Positions 40,531 to 53,210 of a stretch of DNA of 64,000 nt are shown here, piece by piece. Both the position numbers and the translations under genes were made by a program. Every line of letters begins with the position of its first letter. Position 1 is the first letter of the stretch. The notes below the pieces were generated by a model. That model was not told the DNA's origin, searched no databases, and saw only the letters and a list, made by a program, of their open reading frames with translations. The stretch comes from Phoebastria nigripes (Eukaryota > Chordata > Aves > Procellariiformes > Diomedeidae): NCBI GenBank assembly GCA_035582835.1, contig JAYKAV010003143.1:63420-127419 (forward strand), read 5' to 3'.

Positions 40531-43500
40531 CATAACCTGTCACTGGGAGACAGAAAGACCACTCAACATTGAACAAGTTAAAGCCTGGCAATTCTACCTG
40601 CCAGTGGTGTATTACCACTCCCTGCAGAATCTTCAGAGAATTCACCTGTCAAGATGCAAAAAGCTCTTAAGACGTACAGAATAGTTTCTGAAAAGCTGTT
40701 TCAAAGAGATTACAAAAGACTCCTGACAATAATACGGACCTTTCACCAAGACTCAAGGTTTTCATTCCAGAAGTCGTAAGAATTTAAGGAGGTACAAGAC
40801 CACATTTTTGTCTTCCGACATCATGAACTACCTTCCTCTGAAACAGCTAAGTATTTTGCTGAAATTAAAAAAGGTTCAAAGTAGATACCTGGCATAAGAG
40901 GTTACAGACCACCCTGTTAACATTTAGGAAAGTAATATGCAACTTTAAAACAAGAACCAATTATTTAAAGTGCCAGGCACAATTAAATATAAATACCATG
41001 GCTTGTATAAGCTATAAAGCACGGAGAAAGAGGAAATACTCCAAAATGTTTAATTTGCTGATGGAAGCAAACTCAGCAGTAAGAAGGAAGTGAGCCAATT
41101 ACATTGCCTAGAATTAGAGAGATGAATAATTTTATGACAGCTACTACTGGCACCAAGATATAAACTTCATTGCCTGCAGTGACTGAGTTCAAGAGAGCGA
41201 ACTCATGAAATGAAAGACAAGATTAAACTGGCTAAAAATGTGTTCTACAGAGGGGAGTTCTGTATTTTAAAAAGATGACATCTGAAAATTCCTCTTTTTT
41301 TTCCCCTCAAGAATCTGTTGCATATTCCAAGAAAGCCACTAAACTAGTCATGGTGGTTGGTTTTAAAACAGCAGTGAAGGCACAGTAATTTAGATTTTAT
41401 TTCAGCTCTATTTTAACACAATTTAGTTAGTTCTGGTTTACCACGTGTAAGAATACATTTGTATTTGCAAATAAACTACATAACTGGCAGAGGGTATTTA
41501 CATACATACTCAGTGGTAGTCTATAGCATTATTTCTGAAAATGAATCACAAACATATTTTGGTATGTTCATAGCTAGTGCAGATACAAACAGTGCCTCCT
41601 GAACCATCACTTAAAACCCTCCCACAGACCCCGACGCTAAGGCTTTTGCTTGTTTTAAACCAGAGGAAAGAAAACAAGCAGCGCCAAGCAGTATGCTCAG
41701 ATAGAACTAGCTTCTAGAACTGAATTCTCCTGATAATACTGATACTAATTTCAACAGATAGACAAGTCGATGGAAAAAGGCGTAATTGCGATACACTTTA
41801 TGTTTAAACTGTTGCATTGATCTCACTGGGACTATTTGTATGAGGATGTGTATAGCTGTTTATACAACCAGTGTAAATAAGGGTTCTATAATCAGGCTTA
41901 AAGCACTTCCCAGTACTTCTGCTGAAGCACTGTTCAGAGACAGTGTAGTAAACTAAAGCACTCACTGAAAGCAAAAGGAAGGAACCATCAATAAAATAAA
42001 TGCAGGTTAACTATCAAACTTCAAATGCATTATTATAAATGTACCATAATTAAATGCAATGAAGTCCACTTTAGAGATGGCTTTGGCAGTGTGAAAGAAT
42101 AGTTTTGAATTTTATGTGCAGCAAATTATGCACTGTGCTGTTCGTATTTTGAAAGTATTTTACATGGTCAGAATTTAAAATACAACAAACGTTCTGTGCT
42201 GTGCCTTTCAGGGGCACAAACACCTCAGCCTGGGAAAAAGGAACAGCAAGCAACATAGTACTTAACATCACATTCATCAGTATTGTATCATCATAGTGCT
42301 GGGCAGTACAAATATTAACTGACTNGCATTTGTAATGAGTTAACTAGAACAGATAATACAGTAGCTATGCCAGCCATGGCAAACAAAACATATAATCCAG
42401 CATGAAGTTAGAGCTTGCTAGCTCTAACACCTGACCTGGCATATTAGAGAAAATTATTAAAAAGTATACAAAGACATCAGCAAAATTTTACTCCCGTTCA
42501 GAGCTTTTGCATAAAACCCCCGCACTGTGCGGTGTCACTACATGCAGTGTTAGATTTTATCACCTACCATACCTGACAGCCTAAGTTGCTCCATCTTTGC
42601 ATTTAAGACACAAATCACTTCTGCTAGTAGGACACATTACCACTTACGTTTTCTTTACAGAAAATTTTCTTTTTGCATTTTTGTATCGAAGAACAACAAT
42701 TTTCTGTCCCTCATAAGCTACAGTTTTCACGTTGTTTCACATTCTTCTCTAAGCTTCACTCCAGGGTGTTCGCACCACTCAAGCCTCACCCCTGAAGGGG
42801 TGCACCATCTCTTACAAACCAGGCTGTATTTAAAAAAAAAATTCTTTCAGAATTAAATATAGCCTTTTTGGAAAGTTTGCAAGAGACTATCCAAGACATT
42901 TGTAAAAAAAAAAAAAAAAAACCCCAAAAGATTATTCAAATCATTTGCGTATCACAACACTATCTTTTACATCACAGACTGACACCTCATGGAATTCATC
43001 TTCTGTTAATTTTGCCTCAAAATTATTTATAGAAATACTACCGTAAGAAAAGAAACATTAGAACAGTAACTACACAGGATGGCATAGTGTTTCTTTTGAT
43101 AAAGATGTCTCAAAAAATCAAAATAAGCCACCATCAGCTTGACTGAAACATCTTTTTTCTAAAATCCAGGATCCAGTAAGAAGGAATGGATCTGGTTAAG
43201 GATAACTAGGCTGGTAGCACCAAGGAATAGTTTTGATAACCTTCTTCTTCCACCTAGTGGCAAGAAGCATAAAAAACAAGGTCTTTGGGAGTGCAGTCAC
43301 AAGATGTTTTCAAACACCAACTCTATAAAGATTAACTGACATTATAAGGAGGACCGAGTCACGTAGAATTCTGGTTTTCAAGTTCACAAGTAATAAACAT
43401 ACTATCACACGGAGCTTAGAAATGCACTTACAAGATAGAATTGTTGAAACAAACCTAAGTTCTCTTTACTGGTATATTTTTCATTCATGAAGCTCACTAT

Positions 43501-44116
43501 TTTTGTTTTCCAGGTTATTTAGTCTGATCATCTTGTAAGTAAGAGGTTGCAACTATCCAAATCTGCATTCCGCCTCAACTGCTCAAGTATTTACTAAGAA
43601 GATTTGAAAAAAAAATTTAAAAACATTACAGCAAAACTGCTTGGCATTTCATTAAACTTAGTAAATCAAATACCACAATAGTATAAACTAAGACAAATAA
43701 TTCTATTGCCCTATAGACAGGGGGGTGGTTGTAGCAGAATATGAGAACTAATTAAAAGTTTCTGCTGAATTATCTGGCCACAGTGGAAAAACCACACCTA
43801 TTAGTATTGAGCACTACATAAGCAATAGAAATATATCCATTATCTCAACTGGAATTTTAAGTAAGAGCAGTGTCTACAAGCTCACATTCTGCCTCTCTTT
43901 AGGATCAACATTCTCACAACAGAACCTACTGAATTAGAAAATGGATTAAACCAGAAGTGTATTTTCAGAGGCAATGACAAATTGACACTACATCCTTGTG
44001 TTTTCAACTAACCCTGGCATTAAACTTGGGGAAACTCCATCCCTTGTCCTTTGTGTGGGATCTTCTCCTGAAAAAGGACAGGAACCGGGGAATTATTTCC
44101 CCAAGTTTCAAAAAAG

Positions 44117-44181
<65 letters not shown>
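44117..44181 (+). repeat. Pure poly(A), 65 nt
   Basis: Uninterrupted A run preceded by aaaaaag and followed by (GCA)3. CR1 elements do not leave poly(A), so this is either an expanded homopolymer or the tail of a processed insert. The 300 bp upstream do not read as a known mRNA. Confidence 0.95.
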
Positions 44182-44182
<1 letters not shown>

Positions 44183-44782
44183 CAGCAGCACTGAAAACAT
44201 GCTTGGATATTTACCATGTCTGGTATCTGTTAGCAGCAGGACTAACAAAACATGGCTCCTCATACATTTGTATTTTATACATACACTCTGTCTCCTAAGC
44301 TTCTTACCTCAAGATAACACTAAGGCATTGGTCTATGAAATCTAAGCTCACCTCTGTGACAGTACCTCACATCCCTTAAGTTCCACACATTTCCTAGTTT
44401 CCTAATCAAAGTCTCAAGGTAAGAGGCTATATGTACTACAGCTGAAGTTAAGCATGCACCAACTGCTTCAAGTTATTGGGCACTACAACTACAGGAAAGG
44501 GCTAAGAGATGATCTCTCCTTTTCCTCAGTTTGGGGTGCTATAGTGAGGAACTGCCTCCAGCTGTTCGTGTCCACACATTTTGAAAGAATCCAGTATCTT
44601 TTGAGGCTGTCTGTTCCTCTGATTCAGCTGAAATTGGCTAATGGATTTAAAAATTGTTGTGGTACTAGGGAAAAAGGTGATGACAACATTGCCAGAAAGG
44701 CAAGAAGGTAGTGATAACCTAACAGCCTCATTTCCTTAGGAATTCTGGCTAAATATGGTAAAATTAAAAATTGCCATGACAT

Positions 44783-44808
44783 TGACATTTTCACATGTGA
44801 AAATGTCA
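44783..44808. repeat. Perfect 26-bp palindrome without spacer
   Basis: Thirteen bases TGACATTTTCACA are followed at once by their exact complement TGTGAAAATGTCA. The centre is CACATGTG, an E-box-like hexamer CATATG-type core (here ACATGT). Confidence 0.92.
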
Positions 44809-45010
44809 CGCTTAAGGTTATCTAAAGCCTTTGCAGAACTAAAAAAAAAAAAACCCAAACAAACAAAAAAACCCAAATACCGTGCACTCCCCAGTGGGTA
44901 TTCCCCCATTTCCAAAGTAATAAAATTCCTGCATCTTAAACTCAGTATGTCACATGATATAACTGGCACAAGGCCAAATATTATCCACAGGAAACATTTA
45001 TGAGACAGCT

Positions 45011-45013
<3 letters not shown>

Positions 45014-45043
<30 letters not shown>
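45014..45043. repeat. Poly(T), 30 nt
   Basis: Uninterrupted T run. Similar T runs occur at 18917-18942 (26 nt) and 20299-20323 (25 nt), and A runs of 18 nt at 33375 and 42904. Confidence 0.95.
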
Positions 45044-45047
<4 letters not shown>

Positions 45048-45086
45048 GAGCAATGGGTAAGAAGAGCTCACAGGGTTGAAGTGTTT

Positions 45087-45113
45087 AAATCCATTTCAAA
45101 GTGAAATGGATTT
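45087..45113. repeat. 12-bp perfect hairpin, 3-nt loop
   Basis: AAATCCATTTCA pairs with TGAAATGGATTT across AAG. It lies 280 bp from the 26-bp palindrome and directly after a 30-nt T tract. Confidence 0.88.
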
Positions 45114-45276
45114 GTGGATAGAGTGCTTGCATGATCTATGCTTTCTATCATGCAGCTCTGCATTTTATTGAATTGATATCCTACATAAAGTATATCCAGC
45201 ATGACAATTTAGAGAATTTATCTGTATTATTCTTGATACAAGTTTGACATACAAAAACAGCACAATGCTGAATGCC

Positions 45277-45311
45277 TATATATATGTATGCATGTATATA
45301 CACACATACAC
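45277..45311. repeat. TA/TG/CA microsatellite
   Basis: Alternating tatatatatgtatgcatgta then tatacacacatacac. Degenerate purine-pyrimidine repeat. Confidence 0.8.
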
Positions 45312-47227
45312 TGAGCTAGACTGGATTGAATCGCATTCCTTCTAAACCAGGATTCACAATTAATGAACATGTACTTAAACGGAACTCATGCAGAACAGAG
45401 TTTGTTTTGTCTTTTCCTCATGTTTGCATGTCATCAAAAAAGAGAGGCAATTCAGGAAAGACAGGCTACAACTCGACTCCACAGTGTAGAACAAGGCCCG
45501 GTTAAAAAGCAGATCAGAGCAAGAAAGCTATTAACTAGCTAGTCATCTCAATGAACNTTGATACCCATCCCTGCAAAGTCTTGGGAGCTTTAAGTGATGC
45601 TGGCAAGCATTGTATTGTCCATTGATGAGCCATGAATTCACTACTATGTGCCAAGACACTGTGCTTCCATCTAACATATGCCTTATGTAGAGACTCCCCC
45701 CTACATTAAGTTTCTACCAAGAAATTAATTTAACTTTAAACCTTTAGAAACAAGTCAGTGCACAGGTTCTAACTCTGCACTCCATGAACCCATACGGAAA
45801 CCTTCTGATGAAAGCCAGCGCTTACAGTTCAAACAGACTCTTAAAGCTTAGAAACATACAAGTGAACCACCTGACAGCAGTGTGGAATAGCATGTGCCTT
45901 GAATAAAGTCTGTATGATAATTCCCATTTTCAGAAGCATCTAGCATTACATTTTGTACTGCAGAGACAATTATTTTACTTTAAATTACTTATTTAGGGAA
46001 AGTAATCTATTTCCCTCAAAGTTTGTAATTTGCATCCAAAGTCAGTTTGAAGTGGGAATGAATATGAGATGAAGCCTCTGAATAAATAGTTTGATTTACT
46101 GTCCTTTACATGCAAAACATCATTCATCACATGAAAACAACCTTTGTGAGAAAAATAGTAAACTCATTTTGAACCTTTGCACGCACTTTTTTGACAAAGT
46201 GTTTAAAATGAAATCTAAAAGTTTAGTGAAGTGTTTTTTGCTTTTGACTGAAATTTCAAAAGCAGCTTTGAGATGTCAGTATCTAGAAGATGTTTTTAAT
46301 CAACATTTATTGGATTATTCAATATTTCAGACTGATGCCATTCTTTAGAAAACTGTACATGGATTGAAGGTAGAAAAGAAGCCAAACAATTGAATGTACA
46401 ATACTTATAATTTTCAACAGATGGCACTTTATAGCAAGGAATCTATAGTGTCTAATTAAAAGATAGCAAAAACAATTGGATGGCTGAGTGCATTGACATG
46501 CCAAAGTCTGCACCTGAAAAACCCTAATATCCTTAAACTTGAAAGTATAGTTCTATAAAACTGAAAGTACAAAGAGGGAATCTAAAGGCAAACAAAAACT
46601 CTGAAGTAACATTCTATCTCAGATATTAATCACACCAAGATGTTCTTCACACAGGCAGGATATTCCCATCTTCTTTTCTTCTCAGGCAGAATTTACAGGT
46701 AGAGTTAAGTTTAAAGACAGCAAAGAAAACATGACCATCAGACTACGGTTATTACTGCATACAAGCTCAGAAGAGAACAGAGAATCCTTTTAGTACTATG
46801 AGTTAGAGTGCAGTCTTGTGCAAAACTTTACAGGCATTTTGATGTCTAAAGCTACACACAAGATTTTTAGAGCCATTTATGAGCTCAATAAACATGAAAG
46901 GCCTGGGAGCATTGCTGCCTCTGAGTTACAACCCAAGTTACACTTTTAAGTTGTCTGTCAGTATTATCTGAGTGGAAGGTGCTTACTAATGAGAGTCACA
47001 AAAGGCAAACCGAGAATGACAACGTTTAAAGAAATCCCAATGGGGAGCTATCAGTTATCTTCAGTTACCGAATCAGTAGTTATAGAGAAACAGTCACTCT
47101 TCTTGGAGATGCACAGAGAAAGGACAAAAGGCAATGGACACAAGCCCATCGGGACTGGCATGGGAAATGGCAATTAGGTAAGTTTTCATAATAGAACTAG
47201 TTCAGTATTGAAACAGTCTACACAGAG

Positions 47228-47372
47228 CATTTGAATCTCCATCTTTGGAGTTATTAAAAACTCGACAAGGCCCTGAGCAAACTCATCTAGCTTCAATAAT
47301 AGCCCTGCTTTGAGCAGGATGTTAGACTACAAGAACACCAGTCCCTTCCAGGAACTTGTAGGATTCTGAACT
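47228..47372 (+). mobile_element. CR1 LINE 3' end fragment
   Basis: The plus strand carries the typical CR1 tail order: gaatctccatctttggag, then aaaactcgacaaggccctga, agccctgctttgagcaggat, agactacaagaacacc, tcccttccaggaac, ending aggattctga. About 145 bp, with no coding. Confidence 0.8.
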
Positions 47373-48766
47373 GTTCAGTAGAAAATGCTACACAAAAGGA
47401 TGAAACCCAACACCACATCCTCAGGGCATAACGTCTGAAAGATACTCCCTCAATTACGACTGAGCTGTATTCTCTCAGACTCCCAAAACAATCCTTCTCA
47501 CAACACTAGAGAACATGACCACCTTTTACCCTGTGATGATGACACTTCAACAGGATGCAGAAAGTCCTCTTTCTAGTAAAGGACTGAGGACCATGTCTTG
47601 ATCTGAATCCTCATTCTGAACTAAACCAAAGAAGTTTGATTTTAAAGTCACCTAACTTTTCAGATGTAGGATCTGGCTAGTGGGTAAGCTTCCCATTTTC
47701 TAAGTTAATTTATATAGGATCGAGTCAGCAGCCACAATCAAGCAGCACTTACTATGCTAGACAAAAAAGGAACATCTCATTTGTAAATCCTGTGAGAGTT
47801 TACAGATTAGATGTTACCATCTAACAGTATTCAGTACTGTTAAAAATATTCATGCCCATATGTAGAAAATGTAGGCACATAAAATTAGAGTATTTCCAAC
47901 GTTAGGTGGCATGCAAATGAAATTCTCATACATCTGAGCTGAATCCTTAAGGTGATGTGACAAGGTCTTGGAACAAACAAGCTTTTGTAGGCACACAACT
48001 ATATCAAAAGGTTTTACTAAACATTATTTCTCCCAGAAACTTTTCATAGAATACATAAAACCTTTTGTAAATCTATCCTCTGTACCTAAATATCACCAGA
48101 AATTCCACACTGAATTTGAAGCAGAGAGGTCTGCTAACAAAGTAATACAGATTAAGTTCCCCCTTCAGCACTGTGCAAGGCAAAACTTCAGGTATAGCAA
48201 GGTATAGGAAAGGGTAGTGTTATACCTCCACAGCATCTTGCAATGCAAGTACGGGGCCACAAAATGCCACGATAGCTATATTCTTTTCTGTTCCTGAAGG
48301 AGGCATTCTTTCTCCTGATTGCAGTCAAAAAAAGTAGGCACATAAGAATCTCATTCAACAGCCAAGAAACAAACAAGCAGCAGTGAAAATACAGCAGAAA
48401 TGCAGCAACTACAGCAAACTGAGATTCCAAGACAGATATTGGCCTTGTCAGGCTTAGAGCTCTCATGAAAACACAGCTGTAATTTTAGCACATTTTTTCC
48501 CCTTCATTGGCAGGAGCAGATTCATCTCTTGCACAGATAAAAAACTCCATACCCAGATGAACTGAAACACAAGCCATTGCATACTTCACACATTTAGAAT
48601 CAACTGGCCCAGATACTTTACAGTTGATTTTAAGATTGATCGATGATTTTGGTGTCAAGGAAAGCCTTACTAATCTGATATTTACAAACTCTGCTCAGAA
48701 TGAAGAAGTTGTTTCCATACAGCTTCATCCAACCTTAACGCTATAAAAATCTATGCCTCAATCCAT

Positions 48767-48866
48767 TTAATCAGTGAGAGACTTCCATGTATCTGATTCA
48801 GGCTGCTTCCAATCTTCTCCCATTAGTCCTTTCAGGTTCAAATCTTTGAAAAATTCCAGGCGATGA
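48767..48866 (-). CDS. C4orf33: C4orf33 homologue coding exon 5 and stop
   Basis: One hundred bases including TAA. Acceptor ctctttgcag. Encodes [20 protein letters not shown] then [12 protein letters not shown] and stop. The human C-terminus (WLIEKSDI) is replaced by WKSLTD, which accounts for most of the length difference. No convincing AATAAA signal was found close downstream on this strand, so the 3' UTR end is not placed. Confidence 0.93.
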
Positions 48867-51800
48867 CTGCAAAGAGAGGAGAAATAAACAAAAAAGTTGT
48901 AAGTCTTGTAGTATGTGTCTTAATAAAAGGCAGTATCCTCAATAGGTTTAATTAATCTTTATTTTCAGGTTTTCTTGGACAGGAATGTAACCAGCATTCC
49001 ATGTGTTCATTTTCCAAAACTTGAGTTTATAAATAAAAAACACTACTGTGTTTCTGAAAATCGTGTACTGGAAAACACAGGGCAAAATCCTCAGCTATGA
49101 ACAAGTATCACACAGCATAAAGTGAAGTTAACAAAGTGCTCACCTTTTAAATTCCCTCAACTTATGTTGCCTGGAACTGCAGTCAGAGCAAGAGCACAGT
49201 GATATCCTGCTTTATGACTTATCCACACTCCAGTAGAGTAAAAATTTACAACTCTTGACCAATTGAAAAATCATATCACAGGGATATCCTTTCCTTACAG
49301 AAAAGAGGAAGACCGGATAGGATAATGAAGCTAGTAAATATTTTTTTTCCGTAAGACTACAAGTCTCATTTTCTTTTAAACATTATGAATCAGTTCTTGC
49401 TAAGAATTTCTCCTTTAGGCTACCATGCAGAAACAATAGAAGGAAGACACTGAAGCCAACTACTAATTAATACTTACATAAAACAACTGCCAAACAGTAG
49501 ACAGAACATCTGACACTACACTAATCATTTAAAAAGGTAAATGGAATTCTCTTATTAGGAAGTAATTTGTAAGAGTAAAGACAAACTAAGAGCAATGAAA
49601 TAGCAAGGAGCAACCTCACATAATTGCATCTGCTACCAATGTCTGAAAAAGTCAAGCGTTTTTTTTGGAAGGGGTACTATAGAAAGAATAGAAAGAATCC
49701 CTTCCTGAAAAATATTACAGGCATTCTCCAGTTTAGCACAGAAAAATAAAAGTATTATTTCTTACGGAATGCTGATAAAAAGAATGTATTTTATTAGCAA
49801 TAGCTTAAAATTTTTTAAAATAAACAGTTGCAGAAGCTAAGTTTTTCTTAAATAAAGGCAAAAAGGGGTAACTTATCTAAAATTTACCTTACCTGGCTGT
49901 CATTGTATGTTGAGTAACAAGTTTGCATAAGAACTATAGTGTACCCTCTAGAGCTAGTTCATTTATACAAAATGCCCAGAAGTAACAGTTTTTATCAAAT
50001 TATCTCAGCCTCACAGTCAAAGAAAATAAACAGGCCCAAAGGACAATTTAAAAATCAAGATATTCGAGTTTTTCTATTGATACTAGGTATCCTTTTATTA
50101 TACTTTTCAGTTCAGTCTGCCTTTTCAAATTTTTCAATAATATGGAGCCATCTGTAGAGGTGAGGTTGTTTAGAACAGTAGGGGAGAAGCAAAAGAGATT
50201 TACTGGAAATGTATCTGGTGAAATTAACACTAAATGGCATTTCAGGAGGTGCTGGAGGCAAGGAAAAAGTAGAACAACCTATCTATGATTTAGCTGAGGA
50301 AGGTGATAAAACACATGCCAATGGTGTTGAATGCATCATTTTCTATGCACCTAGGGGATAAAATAGAAATCAAGCACTAATTATAGCTAATCTGCCACAG
50401 TCCTTTATACAAAGTACAGTGCCAATGGATCTGGGGCTAAGCAGTATAATTAAAATACTAGTGGCAATCAATCTGAAAACCAGATTAGCTTTTTTAAGTA
50501 TTCCAAGAATAGCGCAACTGTATTATAAAAGAGCTAATTTCATGCTTACAAATCTGGTTTCTGTCCTTCCCGTAGTTCATGTCGAGGCACAGGATGAAGC
50601 GCTTCATATTCTCTCTCTTCTCCTGAGCCATGAATTGCAAATGCATTGAACTTGTTAGTGCATGGTGGAAAGTAATTCCAAGGAAGATGAGCTTTACCCT
50701 CCCATTTGGTTTTCATTCTGGTCACCTCAAACTCTAAAGGAAGTTCTTCCTTAAAGGAGGGNAAAAAAAAAAAAAAAGTAATGTCACCTTCCAATCAGGC
50801 AACATGTACCTAAAAACAATTAGCTTTTCTGTACATTACGAATGTACTTGACCACTTACTTTCCATACTCTTCTTTTGCCAGAAAGCAGCAGCAACAAGT
50901 GTTGTCCATGGCTGTCAAAAAATCAGAGCACAATTTTCTTAAAATGATGCCAAGTTATTAGTGTACTGTTCTGCCACAAATGTGTACATTCCCCATATTG
51001 GAACAATTTCTGTACCCAGTCTTCCTCACACATGTATCTTACAAGCCTCAGAACTGGAAATGCAAATTAACATTTGTGACTTTTTCAGAGTGCTGTACTT
51101 ACGGACAAAGTTCAACTTCTAAATACTGTTCAGTTCTGTCATTCAGGAAAAACACTTCTACAACTGAAAAAAACCAGGCTGTCAGTATTTTATATTAACT
51201 ATGTTGTAATATCCTGACACCTTCATATCCCACTAAAACAATTCTGTTTTCACGATTTTTGGCCTGTGCCATGCCAGAGTTTGTCTAGCTGTGTACATGC
51301 TACTGACAGCTTCCTAACTATTTGAAATGCTGTGCCATAATTGTAANTTCAAGAGCTTTTATTTTTAATGACTACCATCATAAAGAGCTTTATAAAGCAC
51401 TGTACTAATTCTATTTACTTTACCAACTCCAGCTTTGGAAACACTCATCTTGATGCAGCAGAAAAATGGCAGGTCTACTAACTAATGTTAGGTGCCAATG
51501 CAGTAAGAAAAGAATCAGCACACAGCTATTTCACCTAGTATGCTTGCTGTGAACAAAGCTGACCAAGATAGAGTGATCCTAGTCAATCATACTCACAGCA
51601 TGCACTCCAGGTAGAGCACTTAAGTGCAGAAGTCTTGTGTTTGCTGGTAGCCTGAGGATTCAGAGCACCAGAGACAAGAAAAAAAATGAAAAGAGGAACA
51701 TACACTCACAGAAGAGCACACACTCCACAACCAAGACTGCTAAATCTCAGAAATAGTAAGAAAGCGTTTAGCTCTTAAATGGCTTTGCCCTGTAGATGGC

Positions 51801-53205
51801 TGATACGTTGGACAGGGGATTACTGTTCCAGGTGTACCTGAAAGTCAGGTGTGACTGCTGAATCACCTTTCAGGAACACAAAGCAGAACTATAATGGTGT
51901 TTCTCACAGCAATGACATTATTAGAAAGCTTTAGTTAGAATTATAGTTAGATATGATTGATAACTTTATTTTTACATAAGCCTATTTAGTATAATAATAT
52001 CAAAGAGGTGCTAATACTGTTCTAGTAGAGCTTTCATCAGAATAGCTCAATAATCAGGAAGTAGAGAACTGCTGGAAACATTAAATTCTTGCATTATTCA
52101 AAGCAACAGGTAAAAGTGAAAGTATTGACAGGAAAGGAGAAAGAAAACAGCATTACTATAAGAATATTCCCATTCCATTTGAGTACAGTTTTGAATCATA
52201 TTTTATAAGCTGCCCTTTGTTCCACACCTTCCTATTCCTCAAATATACTTTGGAAAAGTGATTAAAATAGACAAATGTTTTAGCTATTGCTCTCTACTTA
52301 AAGCAAAAGTAGAACCTATCTTTAGGATTTTGCTTCTATGTACCTACTGCAAATGCATTTTTATATATATGCCACAAAATTATTTTGATATTCAAATATG
52401 TCAAGCCTCTATTATTCCACAAGTTATATCAGTAACCCAGAAACTAAGTTTGAGTGCCTATACTATTGACAGGATCAGGAAGAGTCAACCTCATCATTCT
52501 TGAAATCAGTCCAGCTCAGTGTACTCCATTTCTTTATGGCCACCGAATGACATAACATATTTGCCTCTTTTCCCAGTCATTTGTATTGTTGCACTACAAT
52601 AAAACAACCACTCACCTTACAGCCAGCAGTGTTAGTGATGAAAATCAATTCACCACCTCAAAAAAGAGCATCACTTTTCATACAGTTTGGAGTGGTTTAC
52701 AGCTGAATATAGTATGTGGCTTACAGTTACTTAAGGAGCTGTTTAAGGGTAAGGCAGTGATTACAGCTAAATTCTTTCCCAGTATCCTTCCCCACAGAAA
52801 GGAAATTTTTTTACTTTATGTTTCAGATCTGATCTTTAAAAGCAATACCGTGACCAAAGAAACCAAATTGAATTAGACATCATACACTCACAACCATTAG
52901 ACCAGTTTGAAAAAATAACCATCATAGACTCTTAAATAAAGACCAGGCATATTAACTACAGAGGAACATCAGTGTCTACACAAATCAGATATATTTGCAG
53001 CAGAACAGTTACACTTACCCTCATAGTCCCACAGTCTACTAAAAGGTTTCCCTGGCTCTCCAAGTGGTGCTGGAGGATCATTAAAGAAGGGAGCATTAAC
53101 TTCCATTAGCAGTCCTGCATTGTCTGACTTCAGTACAACTGTTACTGGCTCATGGCTCACAGGTAGACCATCCCATGTGTGTTTAATTGTAAATTCCATC
53201 TTCAT
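48767..53205 (-). CDS. C4orf33: C4orf33 homologue (UPF0462 family protein), complete coding sequence in five exons
   Basis: Read on the minus strand, the coding exons are 53199-53019, 51163-51103, 50911-50860, 50749-50550 and 48866-48767 (TAA stop at 48769-48767). They total 594 bases, or 197 residues, against 199 in human. Splice sites are all GT/AG and phases match at every junction. Diagnostic blocks are [79 protein letters not shown] and EDWKQPESD, each near-identical to human. An ATG six bases upstream (53205) is in frame. I prefer 53199 because it has A at -3 and G at +4 and aligns with the human start. The family has no established biochemical role that I know of. The gene is transcribed away from SCLT1 and shares its CpG-island promoter. 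The 5' UTR must be spliced, since the island is 3.5 kb upstream. Confidence 0.97.
50550..50749 (-). CDS. C4orf33: C4orf33 homologue coding exon 4
   Basis: Two hundred bases. Acceptor cctcctttaag, donor gtaagc. Encodes [19 protein letters not shown] through [10 protein letters not shown] plus two bases of Phe. The upstream intron side is a T-rich tract containing an N at 50762. Confidence 0.97.
50860..50911 (-). CDS. C4orf33: C4orf33 homologue coding exon 3
   Basis: Fifty-two bases. Acceptor tttgacag, donor gtaagt. Encodes [16 protein letters not shown] after completing the Pro codon. Equivalent to human HGQHLVLLLSGRRNVWK, with one Leu fewer. Confidence 0.95.
51103..51163 (-). CDS. C4orf33: C4orf33 homologue coding exon 2
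   Basis: Sixty-one bases. Acceptor ttttcag, donor gtaagt. Encodes [20 protein letters not shown] plus two bases of Pro, matching the human [20 protein letters not shown] block. It was missed as an ORF because it is short. Confidence 0.96.
53019..53205 (-). CDS. C4orf33: C4orf33 homologue coding exon 1
   Basis: From ATG 53199 (or 53205) to donor gtaagt starting at 53018. Encodes [19 protein letters not shown] through FSRLWDYE and one base of the next Val. A likely acceptor AG at 53210-53209 puts only a few bases of 5' UTR in this exon. Confidence 0.96.
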
Positions 53206-53210
53206 GTACT

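Larger units (their letters stand above)
32310..48766. other. AT-rich, CpG-poor stretch without recognised genes; may include 3' UTR of the C4orf33 homologue at its right end
   Basis: Holds the CR1 remnants at 40.0-40.5 and 47.2-47.4 kb, homopolymers, and the 44.8 and 45.1 kb inverted repeats. A plus ORF of 120 codons at 36195 includes a hydrophobic run but has no homologue I know and no exon context. Confidence 0.6.

Noticed and set aside
43996..44345. Poly-lysine ORFs
   Set aside because: They are translations of the 65-nt poly(A).
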